64,000 bases of DNA from Bacteroidales bacterium (GCA_017449525.1 JAFTFL010000006.1:62001-126000); one strand, 5' to 3'; positions 1 through 9,465 are shown, counted from the stretch's first letter. Numbers and translations are program-made. Notes: generated by a model not told the origin, from the letters alone.

Positions 1-2
1 TG

Positions 3-1016
3 TGGAAAGAGAACGTCAAACTGGTGTTGCGCCGCAATCCACTCTACTTTGAACGCGACAGCAACGGGGCCCGCCTACCACGGTTGGACGCCGTGGCCAT
101 CACGTTCATAGCCGACAAGCAGACCGCCTTCCTACAATTTGTACAAGGCAAACTGGATTTCCTCAACTCGATAGATGCCAGCTACAAGGACGAGCTGCTC
201 ACGCGTACCGGCCAGTTGCGCGAGAAATATGCCCACCGCATCGTCATGCAGGCACAGGACTTCCTCAACACCGAGTACCTGGGCTTCAACATGGCCGACA
301 TTGCAGCACCGACCGCCGACCGCCGCATCCGGCAGGCCATCAGCTGCGGATTTGACCGCGCAAAAATGATGAAGTACCTGCGCAACGGAGTAGGACAACC
401 CGGCACAGGCGGTATGATTCCCCCCTCACTTCTCCCCTCGCAACAAGGCAGCCCCGACTACGGCTACACCTATGATCCCGAACACGCCAAGGACCTTCTT
501 GCAGCAGCTGGTTACCCCAATGGAGCTGGACTGCCCCCCATCCATCTGAGCACCACTGCTGGCTACCTTGACCTGTGCCGATTCATACAGCAGCAGCTCT
601 CCCTCATCGGCATTGAAGTGCGCATTGACGTAAACCCACCAGCTGCCCTACGGGAACAGATAGCGCAGGGGAAGACCAGCTGGTTTCGTGGGTCGTGGAT
701 AGCCGACTACCCAGACGCGGAAAACTACATGTCGCTATTCTACAGCCCTAACAGCGCACCCACAGGCCCCAACTACACCAGGACTCAGATACCAGCCTTA
801 GACCGACTGTACCGCAGAGCCCTGCTCAAGACCGACTTCGGCCAACGTGCCACTACCTACCGACAAATGGACAGCCTCATGATGGCCAACGCTCCCGTCA
901 TCATACTATATTACGACCAAATCCTGCACTTCACCCACCCCAATGTGCATGGGCTGAGGAGCAACGCCATGAATAGTCTTGACCTCCGATACACGACCAT
1001 CGACCCTCGACCATAA
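3..1016 (+). CDS. ABC transporter substrate-binding protein, peptide/nickel type (5' end missing)
   Basis: C-terminal 337 codons of a family 5 extracellular solute-binding protein (OppA/DppA type), which captures oligopeptides or similar solutes for an ABC importer. The reading frame is open to the left edge of the window, so the start and signal peptide lie outside. Family-typical features are the stretch RNPLYFE near the start, the AISCGFDR segment (usually AI..AIDR), and YDPEHAKDLLAAAGYPNG, the conserved lobe-two motif. The C-terminus ends normally before a TAA. No transporter subunit is adjacent here. A matching double ATPase lies at 58.1 kb and could serve the same system, but that pairing is only a guess. 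The family assignment is firm; the substrate is unknown. Confidence 0.88.
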   Translation, partial: WKENVKLVLRRNPLYFERDSNGARLPRLDAVAITFIADKQTAFLQFVQGKLDFLNSIDASYKDELLTRTGQLREKYAHRIVMQAQDFLNTEYLGFNMADIAAPTADRRIRQAISCGFDRAKMMKYLRNGVGQPGTGGMIPPSLLPSQQGSPDYGYTYDPEHAKDLLAAAGYPNGAGLPPIHLSTTAGYLDLCRFIQQQLSLIGIEVRIDVNPPAALREQIAQGKTSWFRGSWIADYPDAENYMSLFYSPNSAPTGPNYTRTQIPALDRLYRRALLKTDFGQRATTYRQMDSLMMANAPVIILYYDQILHFTHPNVHGLRSNAMNSLDLRYTTIDPRP

Positions 1017-1136
1017 GCGAAGCCCTCTCCACACCCCAAACCTGCGGCACTCGATGCCTGCACCATTCAGTGGCACAGTGTTCCCCTTAAAGACACTCGC
1101 ACAACAGCGAAGCCGTTAAAATAGAAAGAAAATGTG

Positions 1137-1144
1137 TACATTTG
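1137..1144 (+). promoter_or_regulatory. Bacteroidetes -7 promoter box before the lipoprotein/barrel operon
   Basis: TACATTTG fits the Bacteroidetes -7 consensus TAnnTTTG and lies about 88 bp before the chosen start at 1232. No clear -33 TTTG is visible at the usual spacing, so this is a partial match. Confidence 0.5.
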
Positions 1145-1231
1145 CCTCTCATATTGCATAGCAAGAGACTTGGCAAATACCCCCAAAAACACATTAGCAA
1201 CCAGAGTAATAACGCAACACCTTCCTATATC

Positions 1232-2497
1232 ATGAAGAGCCGAAAAATCATTTTATCAGCCCTTGTTGTGGTGTGCTGTCTTTGCACATCCTGTCTGAAA
1301 GACGGGTTGAAAGACTTTGACGCACTGCGCCACCCCATGCACCTCACAGGCACATTCAACCCCACTTACGGTCTCCCATTGGGCTACGCCGAAGTGGATA
1401 TGCAAGGACTGCTTACAATGTTCAAACAGTCCGACGGCTACATCAGGGCAGAAGACGGTTGGGTAACACTGGTGTTTGACTCGACTATCGTGTCGCACAT
1501 TGATATAAACAGCAGCAAAAAGGCTGAGGGAGACCGCGAGTGCTACAACTACACCGCATCGGGCAGCCTGAATATAGACATATTCAAGAACATCGAAAAC
1601 CTGCCAGATACAGGGGACATCAAGATAAAGAACCTCTACACGTCGCTGCTGGCAAATATACGAGCCAACATGGACCCCACCACGGTAGCCATGGTGCAGC
1701 GCACCGGCACTGAGATTTACTTCGACAGCATCCGACTACTATGCCGTGATAAATACGGGTCGATGCACCCCGTCGTGGCCATCGACAGCCACTTTATTGT
1801 GCATGACTTTGAATATGGAACCGACATTCCTCTGTTCAAAGACAACGATATTAAAGACGTCATAAACCTTCAACCCAATAGGCTGAGCTACTCGCTACGC
1901 GTCAACATATCCATCCCCTCCGACTCACTCACCCTGCCGCTGATGAGCTACATTGGGTCTCACCTCGGCTTTCACAGCCTTGATGTTACTACACACATAA
2001 GCCTTGACTTCCCCATCACCGCATACATCAACAATTTGTCATACAACCTCAACCTCGAGATGTCCCCAAGCGATGCATTAGAGAAGCTGACCATAGACAC
2101 CTCAGTACTGATACTCGAATTCGAGAACTCCATGCCCTTTGAATTTGACCTTTCGGGCAATATGCAAGACAGAAACGGGAACACGCTGTGCGCCCTGATT
2201 GATGATGCCTTTACACTTCAGGGCGGCAAGATAGGCTACAACAGCTCACTGAACAACTACGCCGTGGTCGCTCCTCAGACATCTACCATGACCATACCGC
2301 TGAACCGAGAGAAACTGGAAGCACTAAAACAGTGCTACAACATACAGCTATCGTCGAAACTGCGCACCTCTAAGAACATGGATACCCCACCAGCCAAGCC
2401 CGAGGTTACCGTGGGTGCAGACAATCGGTTGAAGGCAAAAGCATACGCTCGCCTTAGCCCCATTGTCGATTTGGACGTGCCTCTGCACAAGGATTGA
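1232..2497 (+). CDS. Hypothetical lipoprotein, first gene of a barrel operon
   Basis: A 421-residue protein of unknown function. I chose the ATG at 1232, not the upstream in-frame ATG at 1142, because it begins a clean lipoprotein signal: KSRK, a hydrophobic stretch, then the lipobox CTSC with the acylated cysteine near residue 20. The rest is rich in beta-type sequence with no motif I recognise. It is followed 47 bp later by a DUF5723 outer-membrane barrel and then a second small lipoprotein, so it probably works with the barrel in the outer membrane. That role is inferred from context only. Confidence 0.8.
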   Translation: MKSRKIILSALVVVCCLCTSCLKDGLKDFDALRHPMHLTGTFNPTYGLPLGYAEVDMQGLLTMFKQSDGYIRAEDGWVTLVFDSTIVSHIDINSSKKAEGDRECYNYTASGSLNIDIFKNIENLPDTGDIKIKNLYTSLLANIRANMDPTTVAMVQRTGTEIYFDSIRLLCRDKYGSMHPVVAIDSHFIVHDFEYGTDIPLFKDNDIKDVINLQPNRLSYSLRVNISIPSDSLTLPLMSYIGSHLGFHSLDVTTHISLDFPITAYINNLSYNLNLEMSPSDALEKLTIDTSVLILEFENSMPFEFDLSGNMQDRNGNTLCALIDDAFTLQGGKIGYNSSLNNYAVVAPQTSTMTIPLNREKLEALKQCYNIQLSSKLRTSKNMDTPPAKPEVTVGADNRLKAKAYARLSPIVDLDVPLHKD

Positions 2498-2515
2498 CCA
2501 CGAGACGATAGCCAT

Positions 2516-2535
2516 ACACCTTATATTATATATAC
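2516..2535 (+). repeat. Dispersed AT-rich element (ACACCTTATATTATATA)
   Basis: One of five near-identical intergenic copies of ACACCTTATATTATATA in the window (others near 11863, 33385, 53629 and 56631). Here it ends 9 bp before the ATG of the DUF5723 gene, inside an operon gap. Function unknown. Confidence 0.5.
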
Positions 2536-2544
2536 GGAGCATCG

Positions 2545-3939
2545 ATGAAGACAAACAGAATCATACTTGCACTCATGCTGCTAACCTTAGGTGCAAATGT
2601 GTGGGCTCAGAACAGCAACGTGATGTACAGTGCAGACCGCATACCACAAAACAATACGCTCAACCCCGCCTTCTTCCCCAAAGGAGATAAAAACTATGTA
2701 GCTCTGACCGCTTTCAACATCAGTTTCACTGCTCCACTATCCTACAGCGAAATATTCTATTACGATGCGTCAAAGGGTCAAACCAATATAAGAGTTGACT
2801 CCATTCTGAACGTCCTCTCCCAAGAAAGCCACATTATGTACAATGGCGACTTCTACCTATTTGGCTACGGGCACCGCTTTGGCAACACCTTTATTACTGC
2901 GTCGGCAGAGGTAAAGACAAGCGTTAAAGTTGGTATCCCCACCGGCTTATTTTCTTTCCTCAACGAAGGAAACTACAATCACCGTGGCGCAGGCAACGAA
3001 CTTTCGCTGGTTGACGGAGACCTGCTACATGTGCAAGCCTATACGGAGTATGCGCTGGGTGTTGGACACAAGTTCGGCGATTTGACGGTCGGAGCACGCT
3101 TGAAACTGATAAACGGTATTGCAGATGTGAGCACGGCGAACACCAGGTTAGACCTATACACATCGGAAGACATGCAAACACTGAAGGCCGACATGTACTA
3201 CAACCTACACACCTCGCTACCCAACTTCACACTCTCCAGCCTGCAGGCGAAAGACATCAAACAATTTATACTGGGACGTAACTTTGGCATGGCGCTCGAC
3301 TTGGGAGCCAAATACGAATGGAAAAACTTCGAATTTTCAGCAGCCCTACTCGACTTGGGCAGCATCCACTGGGTCAATGTTAAAGAGATTGTACCCAAAG
3401 ACGGTACGGGAACGCTCTCCTTCACGGGCTTAGACTTGAGTGCTCTCATTAGTGGAGGAACGATGGATACTGCGACCATAAACCGACTGACCGACACCAT
3501 CAACTCGCTCACCCAGATGGAACGCGTCGATGGCGAAGACTATTGGACCACATTGCCTACACGTTTCAACCTCGGAGCCACGATGAACATCACCAAAATG
3601 CTTAAGGTTGGAGCGCTGTTCCATGGCGAATACAACCGCAGCCTCTCGCCCAATGCCAATGTGAGGTCAGCAGTGCTGCGTCGCAACACAACGCTATTAG
3701 CACAGGTAAACTTGTTTAATTGGGTAGAGTGCATGGCGAGTGCATCCATTGTAAACGATGGAAACAAGACCGACTGGTTCAATCCAGGATTCGGGGTGAG
3801 CCTCTCCTTATTCAAAAAGGCGCAACTGTTCGTACTGCTTGACTACATCTCCAACATGTACCTTGTTGATGCGAAGTCGTTCAACATCTCTTTTGGCTTG
3901 AACGCAATACTGGACAGCAGAAAGGGAAAGAACAAGTGA
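2545..3939 (+). CDS. DUF5723 family outer-membrane beta-barrel protein
   Basis: A 464-residue predicted outer-membrane protein. It has a cleavable signal peptide (residues 1 to about 22, ending VWAQ), then a mature part made of alternating hydrophobic strands. The early segment with NPAFFP and the GYGHRF and GMALDLGAKYEW stretches are typical of the DUF5723 / PorV-like barrel group of Bacteroidetes. It sits between two lipoprotein genes, the second overlapping its stop codon, so the three probably form a surface complex. The substrate or role is not known for this family. Confidence 0.82.
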   Translation: MKTNRIILALMLLTLGANVWAQNSNVMYSADRIPQNNTLNPAFFPKGDKNYVALTAFNISFTAPLSYSEIFYYDASKGQTNIRVDSILNVLSQESHIMYNGDFYLFGYGHRFGNTFITASAEVKTSVKVGIPTGLFSFLNEGNYNHRGAGNELSLVDGDLLHVQAYTEYALGVGHKFGDLTVGARLKLINGIADVSTANTRLDLYTSEDMQTLKADMYYNLHTSLPNFTLSSLQAKDIKQFILGRNFGMALDLGAKYEWKNFEFSAALLDLGSIHWVNVKEIVPKDGTGTLSFTGLDLSALISGGTMDTATINRLTDTINSLTQMERVDGEDYWTTLPTRFNLGATMNITKMLKVGALFHGEYNRSLSPNANVRSAVLRRNTTLLAQVNLFNWVECMASASIVNDGNKTDWFNPGFGVSLSLFKKAQLFVLLDYISNMYLVDAKSFNISFGLNAILDSRKGKNK

Positions 3940-4364
3940 AAACGAACTCCAGTCGTACACACCTACTGCCACTGGTCTTGGCAGCGTACTGCATAGTACT
4001 TCTTCATGGTTGCAAACGCAACTATGAAGAGTTCTATTTTAAGGCCACCGTAGCCGAAGCAGGCCTATGCAGTGCCCTGCAGACAATGTACATATTGGAC
4101 GTTGTTGGCCCGAAAAACATAGGCGACACATTGCAGTTGTCCCCCTCCTTTCGTGTAGAGAATGGACTGTTTGCCTACAGGTCACCACGGCTGCTCTCGA
4201 TAGGCGAAACGGTATATGGCGTAGCCTATCTCACCGAAGGCTATGCTGCATTGAACTGCATAGGCCTCACCACCTACAAATTGCCCGAGATGGTACTGCT
4301 CAGCGTGGACGAGGACTCCAACAAGGTGAACCAAGCACTGAAACTATCCACTACACATAAATAA
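3936..4364 (+). CDS. Small hypothetical lipoprotein, translationally coupled to the barrel gene
   Basis: A 142-residue protein starting with GTG. Its start codon overlaps the TGA of the preceding barrel gene (GTGA), which indicates translational coupling. The signal peptide ends in the lipobox LHGC (cysteine near residue 26), so it should be lipid-anchored. I see no known domain. It is the last gene of the lipoprotein-barrel-lipoprotein operon; der follows after 31 bp. Confidence 0.78.
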   Translation: MKTNSSRTHLLPLVLAAYCIVLLHGCKRNYEEFYFKATVAEAGLCSALQTMYILDVVGPKNIGDTLQLSPSFRVENGLFAYRSPRLLSIGETVYGVAYLTEGYAALNCIGLTTYKLPEMVLLSVDEDSNKVNQALKLSTTHK

Positions 4365-4395
4365 TACGATACTACCAACACTCTAACACTATAAC

Positions 4396-5703
4396 ATGGG
4401 AAACATTGTTGCTATAGTTGGACGTCCAAACGTCGGAAAATCAACCCTGTTCAACCGCCTCATAGAGGAACGTAAGGCCATTGTAGACAAGACAAGTGGT
4501 GTTACTCGCGACCGTCAATACGGCCATTCGGACTGGAATGGCAAGCACTTTTCCGTTATTGACACGGGAGGCTACGTGATGGGAGGCGACGATGCTTTCG
4601 AGCAAGAGATTCGCAAACAAGTGCAGTTGGCCATTGACGAAGCCGACCTGATACTCTTCCTTGTAGACGCCAAAGAAGGCCTCACTCCTATGGACGAAGA
4701 CGTGGCACAAATGTTGCGCCGTTGCACCAAAAAAGTTCTGCTTGTGGTCAACAAGGTTGATACACCACAACGCATGAACGAGATTGGAGAGTTCTACAGC
4801 CTTGGGCTTGGAGAAGTCTACCCTATTGCAGGTATTTCGGGAAGCGGCACTGGAGAACTGCTTGATGCTGTCGTGGCCGACTTCGACGAAGGAGAAGAAC
4901 ACGTGGATGACAACTTGCCACGCATTACACTCGTTGGCCGCCCCAACGTAGGCAAGTCATCATTCATCAACACCATCACCAACCAAGAGCGCAACATCGT
5001 TACACCCATAGCTGGAACCACTCGTGATAGCATCTACACGCACTACAACATGTTCGGTTTTGACTTCAACTTTGTGGATACTGCCGGGCTGCGTAAGAAG
5101 CAAAAGGTAAGTGAAGACTTGGAGTTCTACTCCGTGTTACGATCCATCAGAGCAATAGAGAACTCCGATGTTTGTATCATGATGCTGGATGCATCACAAG
5201 GCATAGAGCAACAAGACCTCAATATACTTAGTCTCATTCAGCGCAACCATAAAGGCGTTGTCATTGCGGTAAATAAGTGGGATCTCATAGAGAAAGACAA
5301 TCATACGCATGCAGATTTCGAAGCTCTTATCCGCGAACGGATTGCTCCTGGCGATGATGTGCCAATCATTTTTACTTCAGTCATCAACAAGCAGCGCATC
5401 TTCAAAGTACTTGAATGTGCAAAGCAGGTATATGAGCGTCGTAGCAGAAAAATACCAACTTCCGAACTCAACGAAAAGCTACTCCCCATTGTGAAGGAGC
5501 AGAACCCGCCCCCAGCAGTCAAGGGTAAATTCATCAAGATTAAATATATCACACAACTACCCTCACCTTATCCTCAGTTCGTATTCTTCTGCAATCTTCC
5601 TCAATATATACGCGATCCTTACCGCCGTTTTGTAGAGAACCGCATGCGAGAGTTATGGGACTTCTGTGGGGTGCCTATCACCATCTACTTCCGCAACAAA
5701 TAG
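4396..5703 (+). CDS. der: Ribosome-associated double GTPase Der (EngA)
   Basis: A 435-residue essential GTPase needed for maturation of the 50S ribosomal subunit. It has two tandem G domains and a C-terminal KH-like domain, the diagnostic layout of Der. The first G1 motif (GRPNVGKST) is at residues 8-16 and the second (GRPNVGKSS) near residue 181. NKVD and NKWD guanine-specificity motifs are present in the two domains. The length matches the family. It is followed 51 bp later by an S4-domain protein also linked to ribosomes. Confidence 0.97.
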   Translation: MGNIVAIVGRPNVGKSTLFNRLIEERKAIVDKTSGVTRDRQYGHSDWNGKHFSVIDTGGYVMGGDDAFEQEIRKQVQLAIDEADLILFLVDAKEGLTPMDEDVAQMLRRCTKKVLLVVNKVDTPQRMNEIGEFYSLGLGEVYPIAGISGSGTGELLDAVVADFDEGEEHVDDNLPRITLVGRPNVGKSSFINTITNQERNIVTPIAGTTRDSIYTHYNMFGFDFNFVDTAGLRKKQKVSEDLEFYSVLRSIRAIENSDVCIMMLDASQGIEQQDLNILSLIQRNHKGVVIAVNKWDLIEKDNHTHADFEALIRERIAPGDDVPIIFTSVINKQRIFKVLECAKQVYERRSRKIPTSELNEKLLPIVKEQNPPPAVKGKFIKIKYITQLPSPYPQFVFFCNLPQYIRDPYRRFVENRMRELWDFCGVPITIYFRNK

Positions 5704-5754
5704 CAAATCGCGCGCTTTACAGAGAGTCCTATCACAACATATATTTTACATCCC

Positions 5755-6120
5755 ATGAGAATAGACAAATGGCTTTGGGCTGTCCGACTATACAAAACCC
5801 GCAGTCTCGCAGCCGATGCCTGTCACGCAGGGAAGGTCAAGCTCGACGGTGCCACACTTAAGGCCTCGCACGAGGTTGCCATTGGTGAACGTTACGAGCT
5901 ATCCATCGACCAGTTACACAGAGTAGTAGTAGTGAAGGGATTACCCGTGAGTCGAGTGGGTGCAAAATTGGTAGAGAACTACCTTATTGACCTTACCCCC
6001 CAGGAAGAATATGAGCGCATGCAGATGATTCGGCAATACGGATATGAACAGCGCGACCGCGGTGCAGGAAGACCCACCAAGCGAGACCGGCGCGAAATAG
6101 ATTCTTTCAAAGAGGTATAG
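5755..6120 (+). CDS. hslR: Hsp15-like S4-domain RNA-binding protein
   Basis: A 121-residue RNA-binding protein. The N-terminus (RIDKWLWAVRLYKTRSLA) is the typical S4 domain of heat-shock protein 15, which in E. coli binds free 50S subunits carrying nascent chains and helps recycle them. The C-terminus is a basic tail (GRPTKRDRREI), as in the family. It lies just after der, which is consistent with a ribosome-related role. The last codons are copied in an imperfect direct repeat downstream. Confidence 0.88.
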   Translation: MRIDKWLWAVRLYKTRSLAADACHAGKVKLDGATLKASHEVAIGERYELSIDQLHRVVVVKGLPVSRVGAKLVENYLIDLTPQEEYERMQMIRQYGYEQRDRGAGRPTKRDRREIDSFKEV

Positions 6121-6260
6121 CTCAGATGTTGTTCAGTCTCAGCAGTGCGCAGTTGCTGGTACTTATCCTCCGTCAAAGAGGTATAGCTCAGACATTGCTC
6201 GGCCTCAACATCGCCTCTGCCCGCTGTACTAATACGCGCAGTTGCCCAGACATTTACCCA
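6106..6260 (+). repeat. Imperfect 66-bp direct duplication at the 3' end of the S4 gene
   Basis: The stretch TCAAAGAGGTATAGCTCAGA, covering the last codons and stop of the S4-domain gene, starts near 6107 and occurs again exactly near 6173. Similarity continues after it (TTGTTCAGTCTCA against TTGCTCGGCCTCA), and a GCGCAGTTGC block recurs farther along. This looks like an aged tandem duplication. The second copy lies in the spacer before the GltS gene. Confidence 0.7.
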
Positions 6261-6320
6261 ACTCAGTTCCATTAAGACCCTGCTGTACATACATCCCTCG
6301 TCCATTAGCACTACGCTGAT

Positions 6321-7733
6321 ATGTCATCTCCCTTTGCGTCCATAGAAATCTGGAGTGCACTGAGGCCATTCATGCTCATTGCTGTAGCACTCTTGCTAAG
6401 CGTTGTGCTGCAGCGAAAGCTCGAGTGGCTACGCCGAAGCCTTGTGCCGACAGCTTTGATTGCCGGACTTCTGCTACTGATCGGCAACTGCATACCTCTC
6501 GATACGCCACTCGTTGACAAACATGCCATGGAGACCATCACCTACCATGCGTTGGGACTCGGATTTGGAGCCTTAGCCCTGAAGAAAAGTACCCGTTCTA
6601 CAGCACGCCAAAGCGCAACTATTGCACGCACTGGAGCCCTCACTGCCGCCACTTATTTAGTACAAGGCCTCTGTGGATTAGCCATCAGTATTCCACTGTT
6701 CTTCTGGTGGAAAGACGACTGTTTCTACGCGTCTGGTCTCTTACTCCCAATGGCCTATGGGCAAGGTCCTGGCCAGGCATTAAACATGGGGAACCTCTTT
6801 GCCGAGCGTTCAGCCGAACAGGGCTATGTATTTGCGGGCAGCGATTTTGGCCTCACTCTTGCTGCCACTGGTTTCGTTGCTGGTTCAGTAGTCGGGGTGA
6901 TATACCTTAACATTATGCGTCGCAAAGGAAGATTGCTACAGCGCAACGACAGTACTACACACTACACTTTGGCCGACTATGAAGCTCCTGATGAAATACC
7001 CCATAGCGAATCCATTGACAAACTGAGTATCCAATTGTGCCTTGTCTTCGCAATGTATGCAGCAGTCTACATGTTAATGAGCACAGTGGAGCATTGTAAC
7101 CTCGACACCTTTGGCCAACGCACCCTAAAGCCTCTGGTTTGGGGCTTCAATTTCTTATGGGCCACCCTGTTGGGTGTCCTAATTCGCTCTGTTTTTGAGA
7201 AATTGCAAAAGCGCAGTATCATTCATCGCACCTACATCAACAACCACATGCTTGACCGTATAGCAGGCGTGTGTTTCGACATCATGATAACAGCCGGAAC
7301 CGCCGCTATTTGCTTCGAACGGCTTCAGGGATTACTACTTCCACTCCTCTTGATGGCTATTCTTGGCGCAGTAGTTACATTCCTTTTCCTTTATCATATC
7401 AGCCGCATTCTCTTCAAAGGCTATGCAGATGAAGGCTTCTTGTCGATGTTTGGCATGCTGACAGGCACGGCTTCAAACGGCATGATATTGCTTCGGGAAG
7501 TTGACCCTCAGTTTTCCACACCAGCTGCGCGCAATCTGGTACTGCAGAGCATACCTGCTGTACTCTTTGGTGCACCCGTATTACTACTCATGGGGTATGC
7601 GCCTTTAGGTCTGCGGCAAACCCTCATCACAGCCGCCATCCTTATGGTGCTCCTTGTGGGACTAATCATTTTCATTTGCTTTACTCCTAAATCCAAACGC
7701 AAGACCACTTCCCTCAATCATGATAAACATTGA
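6321..7733 (+). CDS. Sodium/glutamate symporter family (GltS-like) permease
   Basis: A 470-residue inner-membrane protein with about eleven hydrophobic segments. The motif YGQGPGQALNMG near residues 150-160 and a second re-entrant-type stretch (GMLTGTASNGM) in the C-terminal half match the inverted-repeat pore loops of GltS-family sodium-coupled glutamate carriers. The family is assigned with good confidence; the substrate is not certain, since Bacteroidetes members are rarely characterised. Its 3' end overlaps the aldolase gene by 14 bp, so the two are co-transcribed. Confidence 0.82.
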   Translation: MSSPFASIEIWSALRPFMLIAVALLLSVVLQRKLEWLRRSLVPTALIAGLLLLIGNCIPLDTPLVDKHAMETITYHALGLGFGALALKKSTRSTARQSATIARTGALTAATYLVQGLCGLAISIPLFFWWKDDCFYASGLLLPMAYGQGPGQALNMGNLFAERSAEQGYVFAGSDFGLTLAATGFVAGSVVGVIYLNIMRRKGRLLQRNDSTTHYTLADYEAPDEIPHSESIDKLSIQLCLVFAMYAAVYMLMSTVEHCNLDTFGQRTLKPLVWGFNFLWATLLGVLIRSVFEKLQKRSIIHRTYINNHMLDRIAGVCFDIMITAGTAAICFERLQGLLLPLLLMAILGAVVTFLFLYHISRILFKGYADEGFLSMFGMLTGTASNGMILLREVDPQFSTPAARNLVLQSIPAVLFGAPVLLLMGYAPLGLRQTLITAAILMVLLVGLIIFICFTPKSKRKTTSLNHDKH

Positions 7734-8463
7734 CACTCTCACCCAACAGCAACTCGACCAATGCGCCGAAGCAGCCTCCCTGCTTTGGCAACGCGGCTGG
7801 GCCGAACGCAATGGGGGAAACCTCATGCTACGATTGGAGAGTAGCACGTCGATTGCCCACAACTTGGAGGATGCACCGTTGATTGATAGCGGCGTCTCCT
7901 CACCGCATCTTGCAGGCATGCTGTTCTATGTAAAAGGAAAATCGTGTCGTATGCGTACGCTGGCACAAGAGCCTCTCTCCGGAGGCTGTATCATTGAGAT
8001 CTGTCCAGACGGCAGACATTACCATATACTTTCAAAATCATCCATTGTGCCAACCAGCGAACTGTCCGCCCATCTTATGCTACATGAGGATATGGTATGC
8101 AACGGCAAAGGCTATCGCGCCTCACTCCACACGCACCCCACCAACCTCATCGCACTCAGCCATCTTACCGAGCAAGAGCAGCTTCAAAGTTCGCTGACCG
8201 ACATTCTTCACTCCATGCTTCCCGAAGCCCGTCTATTCTGTCCTAAAGGAATCTCTTGGGTTCCCGTGCTCGAACCGGGCAGCTTGCAACTGGCCGAATG
8301 CACTGTCCAAGCTCTGAAACAGCACGACATCTGCCTTTGGGCAAAACACGGAGTATGCGCCATCGGCCCAGACCTCATTGAGGCATTCGACACTGTCGAC
8401 ATCATGGAAAAAGCAGCCGATATATACCTGCGGCTGCGCAGTGCCATACCTCGCGGCCAATAA
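7720..8463 (+). CDS. rhaD: Rhamnulose-1-phosphate aldolase-like class II aldolase
   Basis: A 247-residue zinc-dependent class II aldolase. RhaD cleaves L-rhamnulose 1-phosphate to dihydroxyacetone phosphate and L-lactaldehyde. RhaD hallmarks are GWAERNGGNL near the N-terminus, PTSELSAH (catalytic Glu), HTHPTNLIALSH (two zinc-ligand histidines) and WAKHGV (third histidine). It is slightly shorter than the E. coli enzyme (274). No other rhamnose gene is nearby and the upstream partner is a GltS-type carrier, so a related sugar-phosphate substrate is possible. Confidence 0.85.
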   Translation: MINIDTLTQQQLDQCAEAASLLWQRGWAERNGGNLMLRLESSTSIAHNLEDAPLIDSGVSSPHLAGMLFYVKGKSCRMRTLAQEPLSGGCIIEICPDGRHYHILSKSSIVPTSELSAHLMLHEDMVCNGKGYRASLHTHPTNLIALSHLTEQEQLQSSLTDILHSMLPEARLFCPKGISWVPVLEPGSLQLAECTVQALKQHDICLWAKHGVCAIGPDLIEAFDTVDIMEKAADIYLRLRSAIPRGQ

Positions 8464-8472
8464 TCCTAAATA

Positions 8473-8508
8473 AAAGAGGGCTGCACATTCACTTGTACAG
8501 TCCTCTTT
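8473..8508. terminator. Bidirectional hairpin terminator between rhaD and ohrR
   Basis: AAAGAGG and CCTCTTT form the base of a stem continued by CTG/CAG and ACA/TGT pairs. A- and T-rich tracts on both sides serve the two converging genes. Confidence 0.75.
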
Positions 8509-8512
8509 CTAT

Positions 8513-8953
8513 CTACTCTTCCCGTAGCACACCTATCAACTTGTCCAGCGATTGAACCAGTCCGATAGCTTCAGCTTGGTCAAGTCCAGCTGAGAGCAGT
8601 TGCTCCGCCATGCAACGGGGAACATCACTCGCCTGCTTCTCCAAACCATTTCCAATCTTGGTGAGTGACACAATACGCTGTCGGCCATCGGCCTTTCCAA
8701 TGGTGCGCACTACCAACCCTTTCCGTTCCATACGTTGCAATATTGGCGTGAGCGTATTGGTATCCAGCATCAGTCGTTGAGCTATGTAACTCACCGACAC
8801 ATTGTCTCGTTCCCACAGTACCATCATCACCAAATACTGCGGATAGGTCAATCCCAGCGGTTCAAGAAGCGAATGATACCGCTGCGTCAACAATCGCGAA
8901 AGCGAATACAAGCGAAAGCAAAGCTGACTGTCTAACCTCAATCCTTCGTACAT
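8513..8953 (-). CDS. ohrR: OhrR-type MarR-family peroxide-sensing regulator
   Basis: A 146-residue winged-helix regulator. The opening LDSQLCFRLYSLSR and PLGLTYPQYLVMMVLWE are typical of OhrR, which represses peroxide-defence genes until a conserved cysteine is oxidised by organic hydroperoxide. Cys12 is that residue. A second cysteine at 114 would allow the two-cysteine (disulfide) mechanism. It begins 6 bp after the glutathione peroxidase stop, so it is the last gene of a gpx-ohrR unit. A shared palindrome before gpx and the ferritin-like gene is a candidate operator. No ohr gene is visible. Confidence 0.85.
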   Translation of the reverse strand: MYEGLRLDSQLCFRLYSLSRLLTQRYHSLLEPLGLTYPQYLVMMVLWERDNVSVSYIAQRLMLDTNTLTPILQRMERKGLVVRTIGKADGRQRIVSLTKIGNGLEKQASDVPRCMAEQLLSAGLDQAEAIGLVQSLDKLIGVLREE

Positions 8954-8959
8954 GACGAA

Positions 8960-9436
8960 CTACAGCATAGCTTCGATAGCACTCTCCAACTTCTCGGGCG
9001 TGGTCGTAGGAGAATAACGCTTAATGGTCTTTCCATCTCGTGAGATGAGGAACTTGGTGAAGTTCCATTTAATCTTACTTCCAAACAACCCACCCGTACG
9101 TCCTTTGAGATACTTAAAGATGGGGTTGGCGTTGTCGCCATTAACGTCAGTCTTCTTCATAATCTGGAACGTTACACCGTAGTTCACCTTGCAGAAAGAC
9201 TCTATCTCACCATCTGTACCTGGATCCTGATGCGCAAATTGATTGCATGGGAAGCCGATAACTACCAAGCCCCGTTCTCCATACTTCTCATGCAATTTCT
9301 CCAGTCCTTCAAACTGGGGAGTGAAACCACACTTGCTGGCCGTATTAACGATGAGTAGCACTTTCCCCTCAAACTGGGCGAAGTCCACCTCCTTACCATT
9401 GCTGGCTAATGCCTTGAATTGATAGATTGATTCCAT
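8960..9436 (-). CDS. Glutathione peroxidase family thiol peroxidase
   Basis: A 158-residue peroxidase that reduces hydroperoxides, probably with thioredoxin, as in most bacterial members. The peroxidatic cysteine is in NTASKCGFTPQ, the catalytic Gln in FPCNQF and the Trp in WNFTKF. Cysteine replaces selenocysteine. I chose the ATG at 9436 (MESIYQF) because the upstream extension is not family-like. The gene lies between a ferritin-like gene and ohrR, a coherent oxidative-stress group. Confidence 0.92.
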   Translation of the reverse strand: MESIYQFKALASNGKEVDFAQFEGKVLLIVNTASKCGFTPQFEGLEKLHEKYGERGLVVIGFPCNQFAHQDPGTDGEIESFCKVNYGVTFQIMKKTDVNGDNANPIFKYLKGRTGGLFGSKIKWNFTKFLISRDGKTIKRYSPTTTPEKLESAIEAML

Positions 9437-9451
9437 ACTCTTACCTATTAT

Positions 9452-9465
9452 ATATTGAACAATAA
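9452..9465. promoter_or_regulatory. Candidate OhrR operator before gpx
   Basis: ATATTGAACAATAA is a near-perfect palindrome (6-bp arms, 2-bp centre, one mismatch) 15 bp upstream of the gpx start. The same motif occurs at almost the same distance before the ferritin-like gene. Linking it to OhrR is an inference. Confidence 0.5.

Noticed and set aside
6110-6200. tRNA-like start GGTATAGCTCAG, present twice
   Set aside because: No T arm (GTTCRANTC), no acceptor pairing and no anticodon stem follow; it is part of the duplicated end of the S4-domain gene.
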